The notes beneath the pieces are model-generated. The model had not been told where the DNA came from and did not search any database. It was given only the letters and a program-made list of their open reading frames with translations. Below, one piece after another: positions 7,782-16,309 of a stretch of DNA of 64,000 bases. This stretch comes from an uncultured Roseburia sp. (lineage in GTDB: Bacteria > Bacillota > Clostridia > Lachnospirales > Lachnospiraceae). How positions within the stretch are numbered: the first letter of the stretch is position 1; each line of letters starts with the position of its first letter. The DNA lies in assembly GCA_900756925.1 (NCBI GenBank), contig CAAELX010000041.1, forward strand, positions 1-64,000. The letters run 5' to 3'. A program made the translations under genes and the position numbers.

Positions 7782-9548
7782 TTACGCATTCGTCGCGATC
7801 AGATGCTGGTAAAAATCGTCGATCATGCGGTGATATGTGTCAAACATTTCCAGATTTTTATTCGGCACATCGTACTTAATCGCAATGATCTTCTCGAACA
7901 CATCACTCTCACGGAGCAGTGCCATCGGCATGTTCATCTCGATTAACGCTTTGCACTTCTCGTAGAGATAGAGGATCGTCTCCATCATTTTTAACTGCTT
8001 CTCCATCGGGACGAACGTATCATCCTTATGGAATGCATTCTGCTGTAAAAAGCCTAAACGGATCACTCTTGCGATCTCTAATATAAGCTTCTGGTCATCC
8101 GGGAGCACATCGCTTCCGATCAGCTTGACGATCTCATTCAGACGGTTCTCTGTCGTCAAAATATTTAAAATCTGATTTCTGCAATAAATGAAATTGCTTC
8201 CGACCTGGGCAGAATACCACGGTGCCAGATCATTCACATATTCGGAATAGCTTGTCAGCCAGTTGATCGCCGGATAATGTCTCGCGTAGGCAAGTGACTT
8301 GTCCAGGGCAAGGAAGCAGCGCACAAAACGCTTCGTATTCTGTGTGACAGGCTCTGAGAAATCCCCTCCCTGCGGGGATACCGCACCGATGATCGTCACG
8401 CTGCCGTCCGTTCCGTTTAAGTTCTCCACATAACCTGCCCTTTCATAGAACGCAGATAATCTGGATGCCAGATAAGCCGGGAAACCTTCCTCTGCCGGCA
8501 TTTCCTCCAGACGTCCGGAAAGCTCACGCAAGGCTTCTGCCCATCTGGATGTGGAATCTGCCATGATCGCTACATGATAACCCATATCCCGGTAATATTC
8601 TGCTAACGTGATTCCGGTATAAATACTTGCCTCTCTTGCTGCCACCGGCATGTTGGAAGTGTTCGCAATCAGTGTGGTACGCTCCATCAGAAGGTTTCCG
8701 GATTTCGGATCCACTAACTCCCCAAACTCTTCCAAGACATTTGTCATTTCATTTCCACGTTCCCCGCAGCCGATATAGATAATCACATCCGCATCACACC
8801 ACTTGGCGAGCTGATGCTGTGTCATCGTTTTTCCGGTTCCAAATCCTCCCGGAAGTGCGGCTGTGCCACCTTTGGCAATCGGGAACAGTGTATCTAAGAT
8901 TCTCTGTCCGGTCACAAGCGGACGGTCTGCCGGGTATCTCTTCCCGATCGGTCTCGGCACACGGATTGGCCATTTCTGGGTCATGGTAAGGGATCTCTCC
9001 CGGCCTTTTTCATCCTCGATCACAACAAGCTCCTGTTCGATCGTATAGGCACCGTCCGTCACCACGCGCACAACCTTTCCTTCTGTATCCGGCGGCACCA
9101 TCACTTTGTGCGTAATGGATTTTGTCTCCGGCACCTCTGCGATCACGGTACCTCCGTGCACATAGTCGCCCGGCTGCACCGTAATATGGGCATCCCAGAG
9201 CTTCTCCCTGTCTAAGGAATCCACATTTACACCGGTCGGAATGAACGCGCCGTTTCCTTCCGCGATTTTTTCCAGTGGTCTCTCGATTCCGTCAAAAATA
9301 TTGTTGATGATACCAGGAGCTAATGTGACGCAGATGGCACTTCCTGCCCCCTCTACGATCTCGCCCGGCTTTAATCCGGTCGTCTCCTCGTATACCTGGA
9401 TCGTTGTCATCTCCCGGGTAAGTCCGATCACCTCTCCGATCAGCCTCTTTCCCCCGACATAGACCATCTCGGACATTTTAAAACCGAGATTGCCCTTTAA
9501 AGAGATAACAGGTCCGTTGATTCCATAGATTTTTCCTGTCGTTCCCAT
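7782..9548 (-). CDS. atpA: V-type ATP synthase subunit A (catalytic)
   Basis: Catalytic ATP-hydrolysing or ATP-synthesising subunit of the V/A-type complex. The 588-residue protein has the A-subunit non-homologous insert (about residues 110-190, LWDAHITVQPGDYV to KSITHKVMVPP), which distinguishes it from F1 beta. It also has an intact Walker A, GGFGTGKT (near residue 230), the conserved YIGCGERGNEM segment with the catalytic Glu, and the MADSTSRWAEALRE motif. It starts with ATG at 9548 and follows atpE by 15 bases. Full length, no anomalies. Confidence 0.97.
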   Translation of the reverse strand: MGTTGKIYGINGPVISLKGNLGFKMSEMVYVGGKRLIGEVIGLTREMTTIQVYEETTGLKPGEIVEGAGSAICVTLAPGIINNIFDGIERPLEKIAEGNGAFIPTGVNVDSLDREKLWDAHITVQPGDYVHGGTVIAEVPETKSITHKVMVPPDTEGKVVRVVTDGAYTIEQELVVIEDEKGRERSLTMTQKWPIRVPRPIGKRYPADRPLVTGQRILDTLFPIAKGGTAALPGGFGTGKTMTQHQLAKWCDADVIIYIGCGERGNEMTNVLEEFGELVDPKSGNLLMERTTLIANTSNMPVAAREASIYTGITLAEYYRDMGYHVAIMADSTSRWAEALRELSGRLEEMPAEEGFPAYLASRLSAFYERAGYVENLNGTDGSVTIIGAVSPQGGDFSEPVTQNTKRFVRCFLALDKSLAYARHYPAINWLTSYSEYVNDLAPWYSAQVGSNFIYCRNQILNILTTENRLNEIVKLIGSDVLPDDQKLILEIARVIRLGFLQQNAFHKDDTFVPMEKQLKMMETILYLYEKCKALIEMNMPMALLRESDVFEKIIAIKYDVPNKNLEMFDTYHRMIDDFYQHLIATNA

Positions 9549-9563
9549 TCTGCTACCACCTTA

Positions 9564-10130
9564 TTAAAACGAATAATTTTCCCGCTCCTGCTCTAACTTT
9601 GTTGCAAAAGACTCATCGATCAGAATATTTTTTGAACGGATCACTGCCCGGATCCCGCCCATAAATTCTATTGTGCTGATCGTCAGTTCACAGCCGGTCT
9701 TCTGTTCAAGCTCTTCCTTCCACGCCGCCTCTGTCGGGTTCAGATAAATAATCACTGTCTCTTCCCGTGCAAACTTCTTTGCCTTCCCGATTGCTCTGAC
9801 AAGGCTTTCCTTGTACGCATCCGTCTTCCGGTACTCCTCTAAAAGCTCTGTGACTTTTTCAAACAGAAGTCCCTTCTTCTGCTCTGCTAACTCGTGATAC
9901 TCCTTTTTCAACAGAAGCGCCTGCTCCGAAACCTGTCTGTTCCATTCCTTCCGAAGCTTCGCCTCCTCTATGCGTTCCCCCGTCTCCTGCTCCTTCTGTT
10001 TCTGCAATTCATATGCGTCCAGATTTTCCTTATAACTTCTCTTATATTCTTCCAGAAGAGATTCACTCTGTTCTCCCGCAGCCTGCAGGACCGCCTCGTG
10101 AAACAATTCCAGCTTCTCTTTGATCTCCAT
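9564..10130 (-). CDS. atpE: V-type ATP synthase subunit E (peripheral stalk)
   Basis: Peripheral stator stalk subunit linking the catalytic head to subunit I. The 188 residues begin with a long charged coiled coil (residues 1-90, rich in E/K/Q heptads) and end in a small alpha/beta head (about 100-188) with the family motif GGIRAVIRSKNILIDESFATKLE, quoted here as GGIRAV near residue 158 followed by a DESF segment. Its place directly before atpA and after atpF agrees with clostridial V-ATPase operons. The start has AGAGG six bases upstream. Confidence 0.88.
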   Translation of the reverse strand: MEIKEKLELFHEAVLQAAGEQSESLLEEYKRSYKENLDAYELQKQKEQETGERIEEAKLRKEWNRQVSEQALLLKKEYHELAEQKKGLLFEKVTELLEEYRKTDAYKESLVRAIGKAKKFAREETVIIYLNPTEAAWKEELEQKTGCELTISTIEFMGGIRAVIRSKNILIDESFATKLEQERENYSF

Positions 10131-10158
10131 AAATTGCCTCTGCCTTCCCTGTTCTGTT

Positions 10159-10467
10159 TTACAGCTTCAGTCCGATCGCCTGATTCACATAATCCGTGAT
10201 AAAATTCTTGCTGCGTCCGGTTCCATGTCTGTCCGGAATCTCCACAAAAAGCGGTGTCCGGTAATTCATCTTGACCGCCCCTACAAGATCCGGGTAGTCC
10301 CTCCCGAACTTTTCCGTCAAAAGCACGATCCCGATCTCCTTGTCAGAGAGTACCTTTTCAAGCTCCGCCTTCAGTTCCTCCCGCTCATGCACGACGACCC
10401 CTTCTACGCCAGCAAGCCGCATACCGGTGTAAGTGTCCACATTATCACTAATCAGATACATCCTCAT
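10159..10467 (-). CDS. atpF: V-type ATP synthase subunit F
   Basis: Small central-stalk subunit that binds subunit D and tunes coupling. The product has 102 residues with a Rossmann-like alternation of beta strands and helices: MYLISDNVD at the N terminus, the IGIVLLTEKFGRDYP segment near residue 58, and a C-terminal helix. Size and operon position between atpK and atpE fit subunit F. The ribosome binding site is weak (GGGGT about 9 bases upstream), which suggests coupling to atpK, whose stop codon is 5 bases upstream. Confidence 0.88.
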   Translation of the reverse strand: MRMYLISDNVDTYTGMRLAGVEGVVVHEREELKAELEKVLSDKEIGIVLLTEKFGRDYPDLVGAVKMNYRTPLFVEIPDRHGTGRSKNFITDYVNQAIGLKL

Positions 10468-10472
10468 ACGAA

Positions 10473-10886
10473 TTACCCCAGAATAGAGAACGAAATCAAA
10501 AGTCCATAAAGTGCAATGGATTCTGCCAGCGCAACGAAGATCAGCGCCTTACCCATGATACTGGAGTCTTCACTCAGAGCCCCGATTGCTGCACTTGCCG
10601 CGCTAGCAACTGCCACACCGGCACCGATACAGGAAAGTCCGGTGGAAAGTGCTGCTGCAAGATATCTCCATCCCTCCACATTCGAAGCTGCTGTCTCTGA
10701 TGCCGCATAGACATCCCCGGAGAAAAGCATCATGTCTGCTATTACAACCGTTCCGAAAAACAGTAAAATGCCAAGTGCCAGGGAAACCTTTGTGGCACCT
10801 TCCTTCTTCTTTCCGATCATATACCCTGCATATGGAACTCCCATGCTGATCACTAAAATTGCTGCTAAAATCACCTTTGTCATCAT
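10473..10886 (-). CDS. atpK: V-type ATP synthase subunit K (membrane rotor ring)
   Basis: Proteolipid of the rotor ring that carries the transported ion. The 137-residue product shows four hydrophobic segments in two hairpins (about residues 3-25, 33-55, 72-100, 108-135), like NtpK. Only the last helix carries the ion-binding Glu, in FVALAESIALYG. The equivalent place in the first hairpin is not acidic, as expected for V-type rings. The Glu-Ser pair resembles Na+-binding rings, but ion specificity cannot be settled by eye. The ATG at 10886 is nine bases after GGAGG. A 28-codon upstream extension lies inside atpI and is rejected. Confidence 0.92.
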   Translation of the reverse strand: MMTKVILAAILVISMGVPYAGYMIGKKKEGATKVSLALGILLFFGTVVIADMMLFSGDVYAASETAASNVEGWRYLAAALSTGLSCIGAGVAVASAASAAIGALSEDSSIMGKALIFVALAESIALYGLLISFSILG

Positions 10887-10890
10887 CTTC

Positions 10891-12810
10891 TTACCCCTCC
10901 TGGTTCTCTTTCTTGAAATATGCTTTGAATGGCTTTCCGGAGCCTTTGTAAAATCTGCTGAACATCTCATAATATTCCAGACGCAGTACCTGGATGCCGA
11001 CTACCAGTCCCTCCAACGCTGTCACGACGATATTGCCGAGCACAACAACAATCCAGTTCGGAGAGCCGCTCTCATATCCAGCCAGCGTCAGTACAACCCC
11101 CATCATCCCCGCATGGCTTAAGGCAAATGCCCCGACACGGACGAAGGAAATACTGTTTGTTGCATAACTTAACACGACATCAAAAAGCTCCACCAATGCT
11201 TCCACAATATACATTGCAATGCTTCCATCCGGCAGAATCTTTGACTTCCGCTCCACCAGATTCGACAGTGGCTCCTTGAACATGATCGCAACGAGCGGAA
11301 CTCCGACTGCCACTGCGAGGATACCAGTTGCCGGGATCGGATGCCCGGTCACATACAATACAATACAAAGCACTGCTGTTCCGTAACAGATCATACCCGC
11401 TAATCCGCTCTGACTGAAAAGTACCGTTCCGAGCTCTTTTGCCCGCACCGCATTGACAATATTGATCATCATGGCGATCAGGATCAGCACCATACCGAAT
11501 CCAATCGCTAACATTAACGTCGTCATAATATTATCCATCGGACGCATCCACACAGGATTCAGTTTATCTTCAAAACCAAATATACTTCCGTACATAAATC
11601 CGAAAAACGTCGACCACACGCCAGCCAGCGAGATAATCGCCGCAAGGTTCATTCTCTTAAACCGGTAAAGAAGAAATCCTCCTATCAAAAGAACAAGTCC
11701 CTGCCCGACATCGCCAAACATAATGCCAAACATCAACGTGTACGTCAATGCAATAAAAATCGTCGGGTCCATCTCATTGTAAGCTGGCAGTCCATACATC
11801 TCCACAAACATCTCAAACGGTTTGAAAATCTTTGGATTCTTAAGCTTTGTCGGTGGAGCCGCTGTCAGCTTCTCGTCCACGTCCTCCTCGATCACATGGA
11901 TGAGCGGATCATCCGCGATCTCCCGCTCGAACTTTGCTGCATCGCCACGGCTCATCCAGCCGTATAAAATATAATATTCACTTCCGTCATCCTTCGGTTT
12001 TGTGCACACCGCCATTTTCCGGATATCAAAGTTGTCACAATAATCTCTTAACGTCAGGTAGGCGCTCTGTAACTTTTTCCTGTGCTTTGCAAGCGTATCG
12101 GACATGCACTGTTCCAACCGCTTCCACTCCACCTCATTTTCCTGTAACGCTTTCTGTGCCTCCTCATAAGCCAGATCCGGTGTTCCCTCGAAGGAATCCG
12201 GGAGGTAAAGCCTCTCAAAATGGAAAGATAAGCATACCGCATCCACTTCTATCGCATACATCTTCGGCACGAAATAAACACCGTATACATAATCCTCATT
12301 GCTCTGACACTCATAGAAAAGTGCGTAATCCGTATCGTGGAAATATTTTTCCAATTTCTGGTAATAATCCCTTGCAATACGTCCAAACCTGAAATCGATA
12401 AAGTGGAATGCCAGGATCTTCTTAAATTCATAGTCAAGTCCCCGGAACGGAGCGATCTGCTCCATCAGCTTCTCGATCTTCCCCTTCTCCTGCTTTAGCT
12501 CTTTCTGTTTCTCTAAAATCTCCTCCGCCAGTGTGTACGTGGTATCTACGATCCGCTCGGCCTCTTTGGATGGAATCTTCTCCACATCGGAGAGATCTTC
12601 CTCCTTCGTATACTCCCAGAGCATCTTTGCCTTCGCATAGGTGTCCTTGTATACATTTGTCTCCACAAAAGGTCTGACATTCGCAAGTGTACTCAAGCTG
12701 GCTATGGCATTTTCAAAATGAATGTCGTATTTGCTCAGATATTTGCCCATCACACGGTCAATATCGTTCTTCGGTCCTGTGATGTGCAGCAGCTTCATCT
12801 TCTCTACCAC
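10891..12810 (-). CDS. atpI: V-type ATP synthase subunit I
   Basis: Stator membrane subunit that forms the ion half-channels and anchors the peripheral stalks. The 639 residues divide into a cytoplasmic helical N-terminal half (1-330, coiled coil near 80-115 and 215-245) and a C-terminal half with about eight membrane helices. The GVRVGAFALSHA-type channel segment is present as SFVRVGAFALSHAGM near residue 570, with the essential Arg. The start is GTG at 12810 with AGGAGG eight bases before it. Unlike many operons, atpC precedes atpI here. Confidence 0.93.
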   Translation of the reverse strand: MVEKMKLLHITGPKNDIDRVMGKYLSKYDIHFENAIASLSTLANVRPFVETNVYKDTYAKAKMLWEYTKEEDLSDVEKIPSKEAERIVDTTYTLAEEILEKQKELKQEKGKIEKLMEQIAPFRGLDYEFKKILAFHFIDFRFGRIARDYYQKLEKYFHDTDYALFYECQSNEDYVYGVYFVPKMYAIEVDAVCLSFHFERLYLPDSFEGTPDLAYEEAQKALQENEVEWKRLEQCMSDTLAKHRKKLQSAYLTLRDYCDNFDIRKMAVCTKPKDDGSEYYILYGWMSRGDAAKFEREIADDPLIHVIEEDVDEKLTAAPPTKLKNPKIFKPFEMFVEMYGLPAYNEMDPTIFIALTYTLMFGIMFGDVGQGLVLLIGGFLLYRFKRMNLAAIISLAGVWSTFFGFMYGSIFGFEDKLNPVWMRPMDNIMTTLMLAIGFGMVLILIAMMINIVNAVRAKELGTVLFSQSGLAGMICYGTAVLCIVLYVTGHPIPATGILAVAVGVPLVAIMFKEPLSNLVERKSKILPDGSIAMYIVEALVELFDVVLSYATNSISFVRVGAFALSHAGMMGVVLTLAGYESGSPNWIVVVLGNIVVTALEGLVVGIQVLRLEYYEMFSRFYKGSGKPFKAYFKKENQEG

Positions 12811-12866
12811 ACCTGTTCCCTCCTGCTCTCTATTCTTCTATCTGAATCGATGTTTCCACCGCTTTT

Positions 12867-13919
12867 TTATCCGTCACTTCCGTATCCCGGCAGAATCATC
12901 TCCCGTATCTCTCTCGCCGGAATCTGATAGCGGACACCTTCTAACACCGTTGTCAGAAGATCGATCTCCTCCTCCTTGTCGTACAGATACTTAAGTACCG
13001 GTGCGATCGACTGTGGATACTTTCTGCATAGCCCCTCATATGTGCGGTCCGTCACCTTCCGGAAGGTGATCTCATCATCCATGCGTACCACGGGATCCCG
13101 CTCTGTGACATAGACTGTTTTGCTCAGGATCTGCAAAAAAGCTTCTAACGATTCCGCTTCCATCATGGACTGCAGTTCTTCCTTCCGCAGTCGATAACGG
13201 ACCGGGATCATATTCGCTGCAAGATCAGCTACATTCATCTGGTAAAACTGTCTTCCGCGGTAAATCCACATGATATTCAGCCAGTCGATCTCCGTTCCTA
13301 AAATCTTTGTCAGAATCTGTCTCTGCCTTGCATCCGTGATCTTGTCCTTCAGTCTCCATGCCACCCTGTAATAATATAGGTCAAGCTGAAATGCCCAGTC
13401 TCCATACTGCATCGTGGGATCTGCTGCCATCCGTTCAAATAACTTCTCGTACGGTGTTCCCGCGAGTGCGCCGATTAACTCTGCAACACTCTTCGCCTGC
13501 GTGACCGCTCCCGTTTCAAAGCTTGCATGCCGGTTGAAAAAAAGCTCCAGATATCCCTTATTGGAAACACCCGTTCCCTTCACGGCAGCTTCCAGACAGC
13601 TCTTAAGCAAGTTGATCTCATAGCGCAGAAAGATGATCTCCAGGCACTTCCGCTGCTCCTGGTCTGCGAACTGGTATAGCCTGACATAGTCTGCATACAG
13701 GGAATCGTGCAGCACGGCTTCCACCTGCGCCCTGTGGTGAATCTCCTCATGGCTCTCATATACCGGGGCATATGCATCCGATTCTTTTAAAAAGGAGATC
13801 AGATCCTCCACATTTTCCGATTCCGACAGTCCAAGCAGTTCCTCACGCTCTAACAGCCTGCCATGCATCGCCTTCGTCTTCGTGACAAGACCACTGTACT
13901 TTAATAACCCTCCTGACAT
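12867..13919 (-). CDS. atpC: V-type ATP synthase subunit C
   Basis: Funnel-shaped socket protein that joins the central rotor shaft (D/F) to the membrane ring. The 350-residue sequence is helical and has the family features: an N-terminal YSGLVTKTKAMHGRLL segment, a central LEIIFLRYEINLLKSCL helix, and a WLNIMWIYRGRQFY motif near residue 220. It is preceded by AGGAGG with good spacing and lies 13 bases after the stalk gene at 13933-14241. Assignment rests on these motifs and the operon context. Confidence 0.88.
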   Translation of the reverse strand: MSGGLLKYSGLVTKTKAMHGRLLEREELLGLSESENVEDLISFLKESDAYAPVYESHEEIHHRAQVEAVLHDSLYADYVRLYQFADQEQRKCLEIIFLRYEINLLKSCLEAAVKGTGVSNKGYLELFFNRHASFETGAVTQAKSVAELIGALAGTPYEKLFERMAADPTMQYGDWAFQLDLYYYRVAWRLKDKITDARQRQILTKILGTEIDWLNIMWIYRGRQFYQMNVADLAANMIPVRYRLRKEELQSMMEAESLEAFLQILSKTVYVTERDPVVRMDDEITFRKVTDRTYEGLCRKYPQSIAPVLKYLYDKEEEIDLLTTVLEGVRYQIPAREIREMILPGYGSDG

Positions 13920-13932
13920 GGTCTTTCCTCCT

Positions 13933-14241
13933 CTATGCTATGATCCTCTCGAACACTTCTCTCGCGAGGGCATCCTGATCCTTCGCAAAATGTTCCTCCA
14001 AGTGTTCCATCGCTTCCCGGACGGAGTCCTGCTCTCTTTGGATCTCCTCTTTTGCTGCCTGTTCCAGTTCCGCAGACAGCTTTCTCATCTTCTCCTGCTG
14101 CATCGCCGCGTACTTCTCATCCAATGCCTTCTTATCCTTCTCTAATCCGGCTGCCATCTCCTCTTTCCGGTTCTTTGCATCCGAGATCATGTCATTTGCT
14201 TTTTTCTCGATCTCGTCAAGCTTTGTAATTATCTCATTCAT
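13933..14241 (-). CDS. V-type ATP synthase stalk subunit (G/H-like)
   Basis: First gene of the operon. The 102-residue product is one continuous charged coiled coil (MNEIITKLDEIEKKAND at the start, ending in FERIIA), as expected for the small peripheral-stalk partner of subunit E, called G or H in different species. The ATG at 14241 is preceded by GGAGGGG. A 13-codon upstream extension lacks family character and is rejected. Coiled coils diverge quickly, so the specific name is less sure than the role inferred from position. Confidence 0.75.
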   Translation of the reverse strand: MNEIITKLDEIEKKANDMISDAKNRKEEMAAGLEKDKKALDEKYAAMQQEKMRKLSAELEQAAKEEIQREQDSVREAMEHLEEHFAKDQDALAREVFERIIA

Positions 14242-14279
14242 GCCACCCCTCCAGAAAATTTTCTCGCAATTTACCTCCA

Positions 14280-14308
14280 ATTATAGCCCTTTTCCGTAAG
14301 ATTGTCTA
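14280..14308 (-). promoter_or_regulatory. Promoter of the V-ATPase operon
   Basis: Minus-strand TAGACA (14303-14308) and a perfect TATAAT (14280-14285), 17 bases apart. About 150 bases of very A/T-rich DNA lie upstream (14309-14460) and could act as an UP element. The remainder of this intergenic region holds only the terminator at 14466-14506. Confidence 0.8.
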
Positions 14309-14465
14309 TAATTTAACAATTTATTTTTTAGACAGATTTATTCACTTTTTGCATATTATTTCTCATTTTATCTTTTTTTCTGTTTTATTTTTACATTATT
14401 TGATTTCTCTTTTTGTTTTCATGCGATTTTATTGATAAAAATTACTTTTGAAACTTTTTTGCTGC

Positions 14466-14506
14466 AAAAAAGAAGGACAAAACATTCCCGACAGTTTCGT
14501 CCTTCT
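14466..14506 (-). terminator. Intrinsic terminator of the hydrogenase operon
   Basis: Minus-strand stem AGAAGGACGAAAC/GTTTTGTCCTTCT (one G-T wobble) with a ten-base loop, followed by TTTTTT. It lies about 65 bases after the hydrogenase stop codon. Confidence 0.85.
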
Positions 14507-14569
14507 CTCCTGTTCTTATTCTGTATCAAACTGAGGGCTGTATACACTTCGTGCCGTTATTTCGGTACG

Positions 14570-16309
14570 CTATGGCTGCTCCGGCATCTGCCATGCATTG
14601 TGGTCTGTATGTAACAGCATATGTGCCCGATGTGACAATGGGCGCTCCATATAGGTACGGTATAAGAGCTGTACATCCGGGTTCTCATGTGAGAAACGGA
14701 TCGTGGCATTCTGATCCAGGAAATAAAGGTTCTCCTTGCGCGCTTCTGCAAGCTCCTCCCCGTCATGGATTGGCTGTCCGCCTCCTCCGACGCAGCCTCC
14801 CGGGCATGCCATAACTTCCACAAAGTCATAATGCACTTCCCCACGCTCGATCCTGTCAAGAAGCTTTGTCACATTGCCAAGTCCACAGACAACTGCAAGC
14901 TCCACATCCATGCCGGCTAAGGACAGCTTCGCCTCTGTGATGCCGGCTTCCCTGCTGTTTCGCACCATCTGGAATGCATCCGCATCCGGGTTCTTTCCAT
15001 GCACGAGGTAATACGCAGTTCTCACAGCTGCTTCCATCACTCCTCCGGTTGTTCCAAAGATCACGCCTGCCCCGCTTCCCTCCTTCATCAGGGAATCGAA
15101 CGGAATATCCTCTAACAGCTCCGGTGCAAGGTGTGCCGAGCGGATCATGCGATCAAGCTCCCTTGTGGTAAGCACGATGTCTGTCTCGTGTCCCGCATAT
15201 TCTTTATAGAAAAACTCCATATCTGCCTCGCCCTTTTTTGCCACGCAAGGCATTACGGAAATCGTGCAGATCTGCTCCGGATCCACACCGAGATTCTCTG
15301 CGAAATAAGTCTTCATCACCGATCCGAACATCTGCTGCGGGCTCTTCGCGGTGGAGAGCTGCGGTACCAGATGCGGATATTTGCTCTTGATAAAACGGAT
15401 CCAGCCCGGACAACAGGAAGTAAACATCGGACGTACCTTTGTCTCCCCTTTTTTCAGGCGCTCCAAAAATTCGTTTCCTTCCTCCATGATCGTAAGGTCT
15501 GCGGAAAACGTCGTATCAAACACGTAGTTGACGCCCATCTTCTTAAGCGCACATGCGATCTTGCCGACCGTTGCCTCCTCCCGTTTTAACCCTAATGATT
15601 CGCCCCACGCGGCACGCACTGCCGGGGCGATCTGTGCCACTACGATCTTCTTCTCATCTGCGATTGCTTCCCATGCGCGCTCTGTATCATCACGCTCCCT
15701 GAGTGCCCCGACCGGACAGTGGGTAATACACTGACCGCACAGTGCACAGGACACTTCGCCAATCTTCTTATTATCCGCCACATTCACCGTCGTTCTCGAT
15801 CCGGTTCCTGTCACATCCCAGATTTTCAATCCCTGTACCTTGTCACAGATCTGGATGCAGCGCATACACTGCACACATTTCTTTGAATCGCGGATCAGCG
15901 GGAACTTCTTGTCCCACGGTGTCTCTTCGAACCGCTCTTTATATGGAAGGTCGATGATATTTAAGTCATTTGCCACGGTCTGTAACGTACAGTTTCCGCT
16001 TCTGACACAGGTTGCACATTTACAGTCATGTCTTGATAAGATCATCTGAATAATCTTTCTTCTGTCCATGCGCACCTTCGGGCTGTTCGTATGGATGACC
16101 ATCCCCTCTTTTGCCACATTGTTACAGGAGGTAATGAGTTTGTCCATCCCCTCTAATTCCACCACACAGACACGACAGGCTGCGATCTCGTTGATATCCT
16201 TCAGATAACACAGTTTTGGAATCCGGATACCGTTTTCCCTTGCAGCTTCCATGATGGTCGTACCTTCCGGCACGCAGATCTGCTTCTCGTCAATTGTAAG
16301 ATTTACCAT
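14570..16309 (-). CDS. hydA: [FeFe] hydrogenase, group A, HndD/HydA-like catalytic subunit
   Basis: Reduces protons to H2 (or the reverse) to rebalance fermentation electrons, in the cytoplasm. Of 579 residues, the N terminus carries a [2Fe-2S] ferredoxin fold (about 1-80, Cys in CYLKD, ACRVC, TSC), a His-Cys3 cluster (HDCKCATCVRSGNC, about 95-108) and two [4Fe-4S] sites (CVQCMRCIQIC and CALCGQCITHC, about 140-200). The H-cluster domain has all three signatures: TSCCPGW, MPCVAKKGE and EVMACPGGCVGGGG. A C-terminal small-subunit-like tail is present. Its first 7 bases overlap the end of the upstream partner gene, so the two are translationally coupled. No iron-sulfur maturase genes are in this window. 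Confidence 0.95.
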   Translation of the reverse strand: MVNLTIDEKQICVPEGTTIMEAARENGIRIPKLCYLKDINEIAACRVCVVELEGMDKLITSCNNVAKEGMVIHTNSPKVRMDRRKIIQMILSRHDCKCATCVRSGNCTLQTVANDLNIIDLPYKERFEETPWDKKFPLIRDSKKCVQCMRCIQICDKVQGLKIWDVTGTGSRTTVNVADNKKIGEVSCALCGQCITHCPVGALRERDDTERAWEAIADEKKIVVAQIAPAVRAAWGESLGLKREEATVGKIACALKKMGVNYVFDTTFSADLTIMEEGNEFLERLKKGETKVRPMFTSCCPGWIRFIKSKYPHLVPQLSTAKSPQQMFGSVMKTYFAENLGVDPEQICTISVMPCVAKKGEADMEFFYKEYAGHETDIVLTTRELDRMIRSAHLAPELLEDIPFDSLMKEGSGAGVIFGTTGGVMEAAVRTAYYLVHGKNPDADAFQMVRNSREAGITEAKLSLAGMDVELAVVCGLGNVTKLLDRIERGEVHYDFVEVMACPGGCVGGGGQPIHDGEELAEARKENLYFLDQNATIRFSHENPDVQLLYRTYMERPLSHRAHMLLHTDHNAWQMPEQP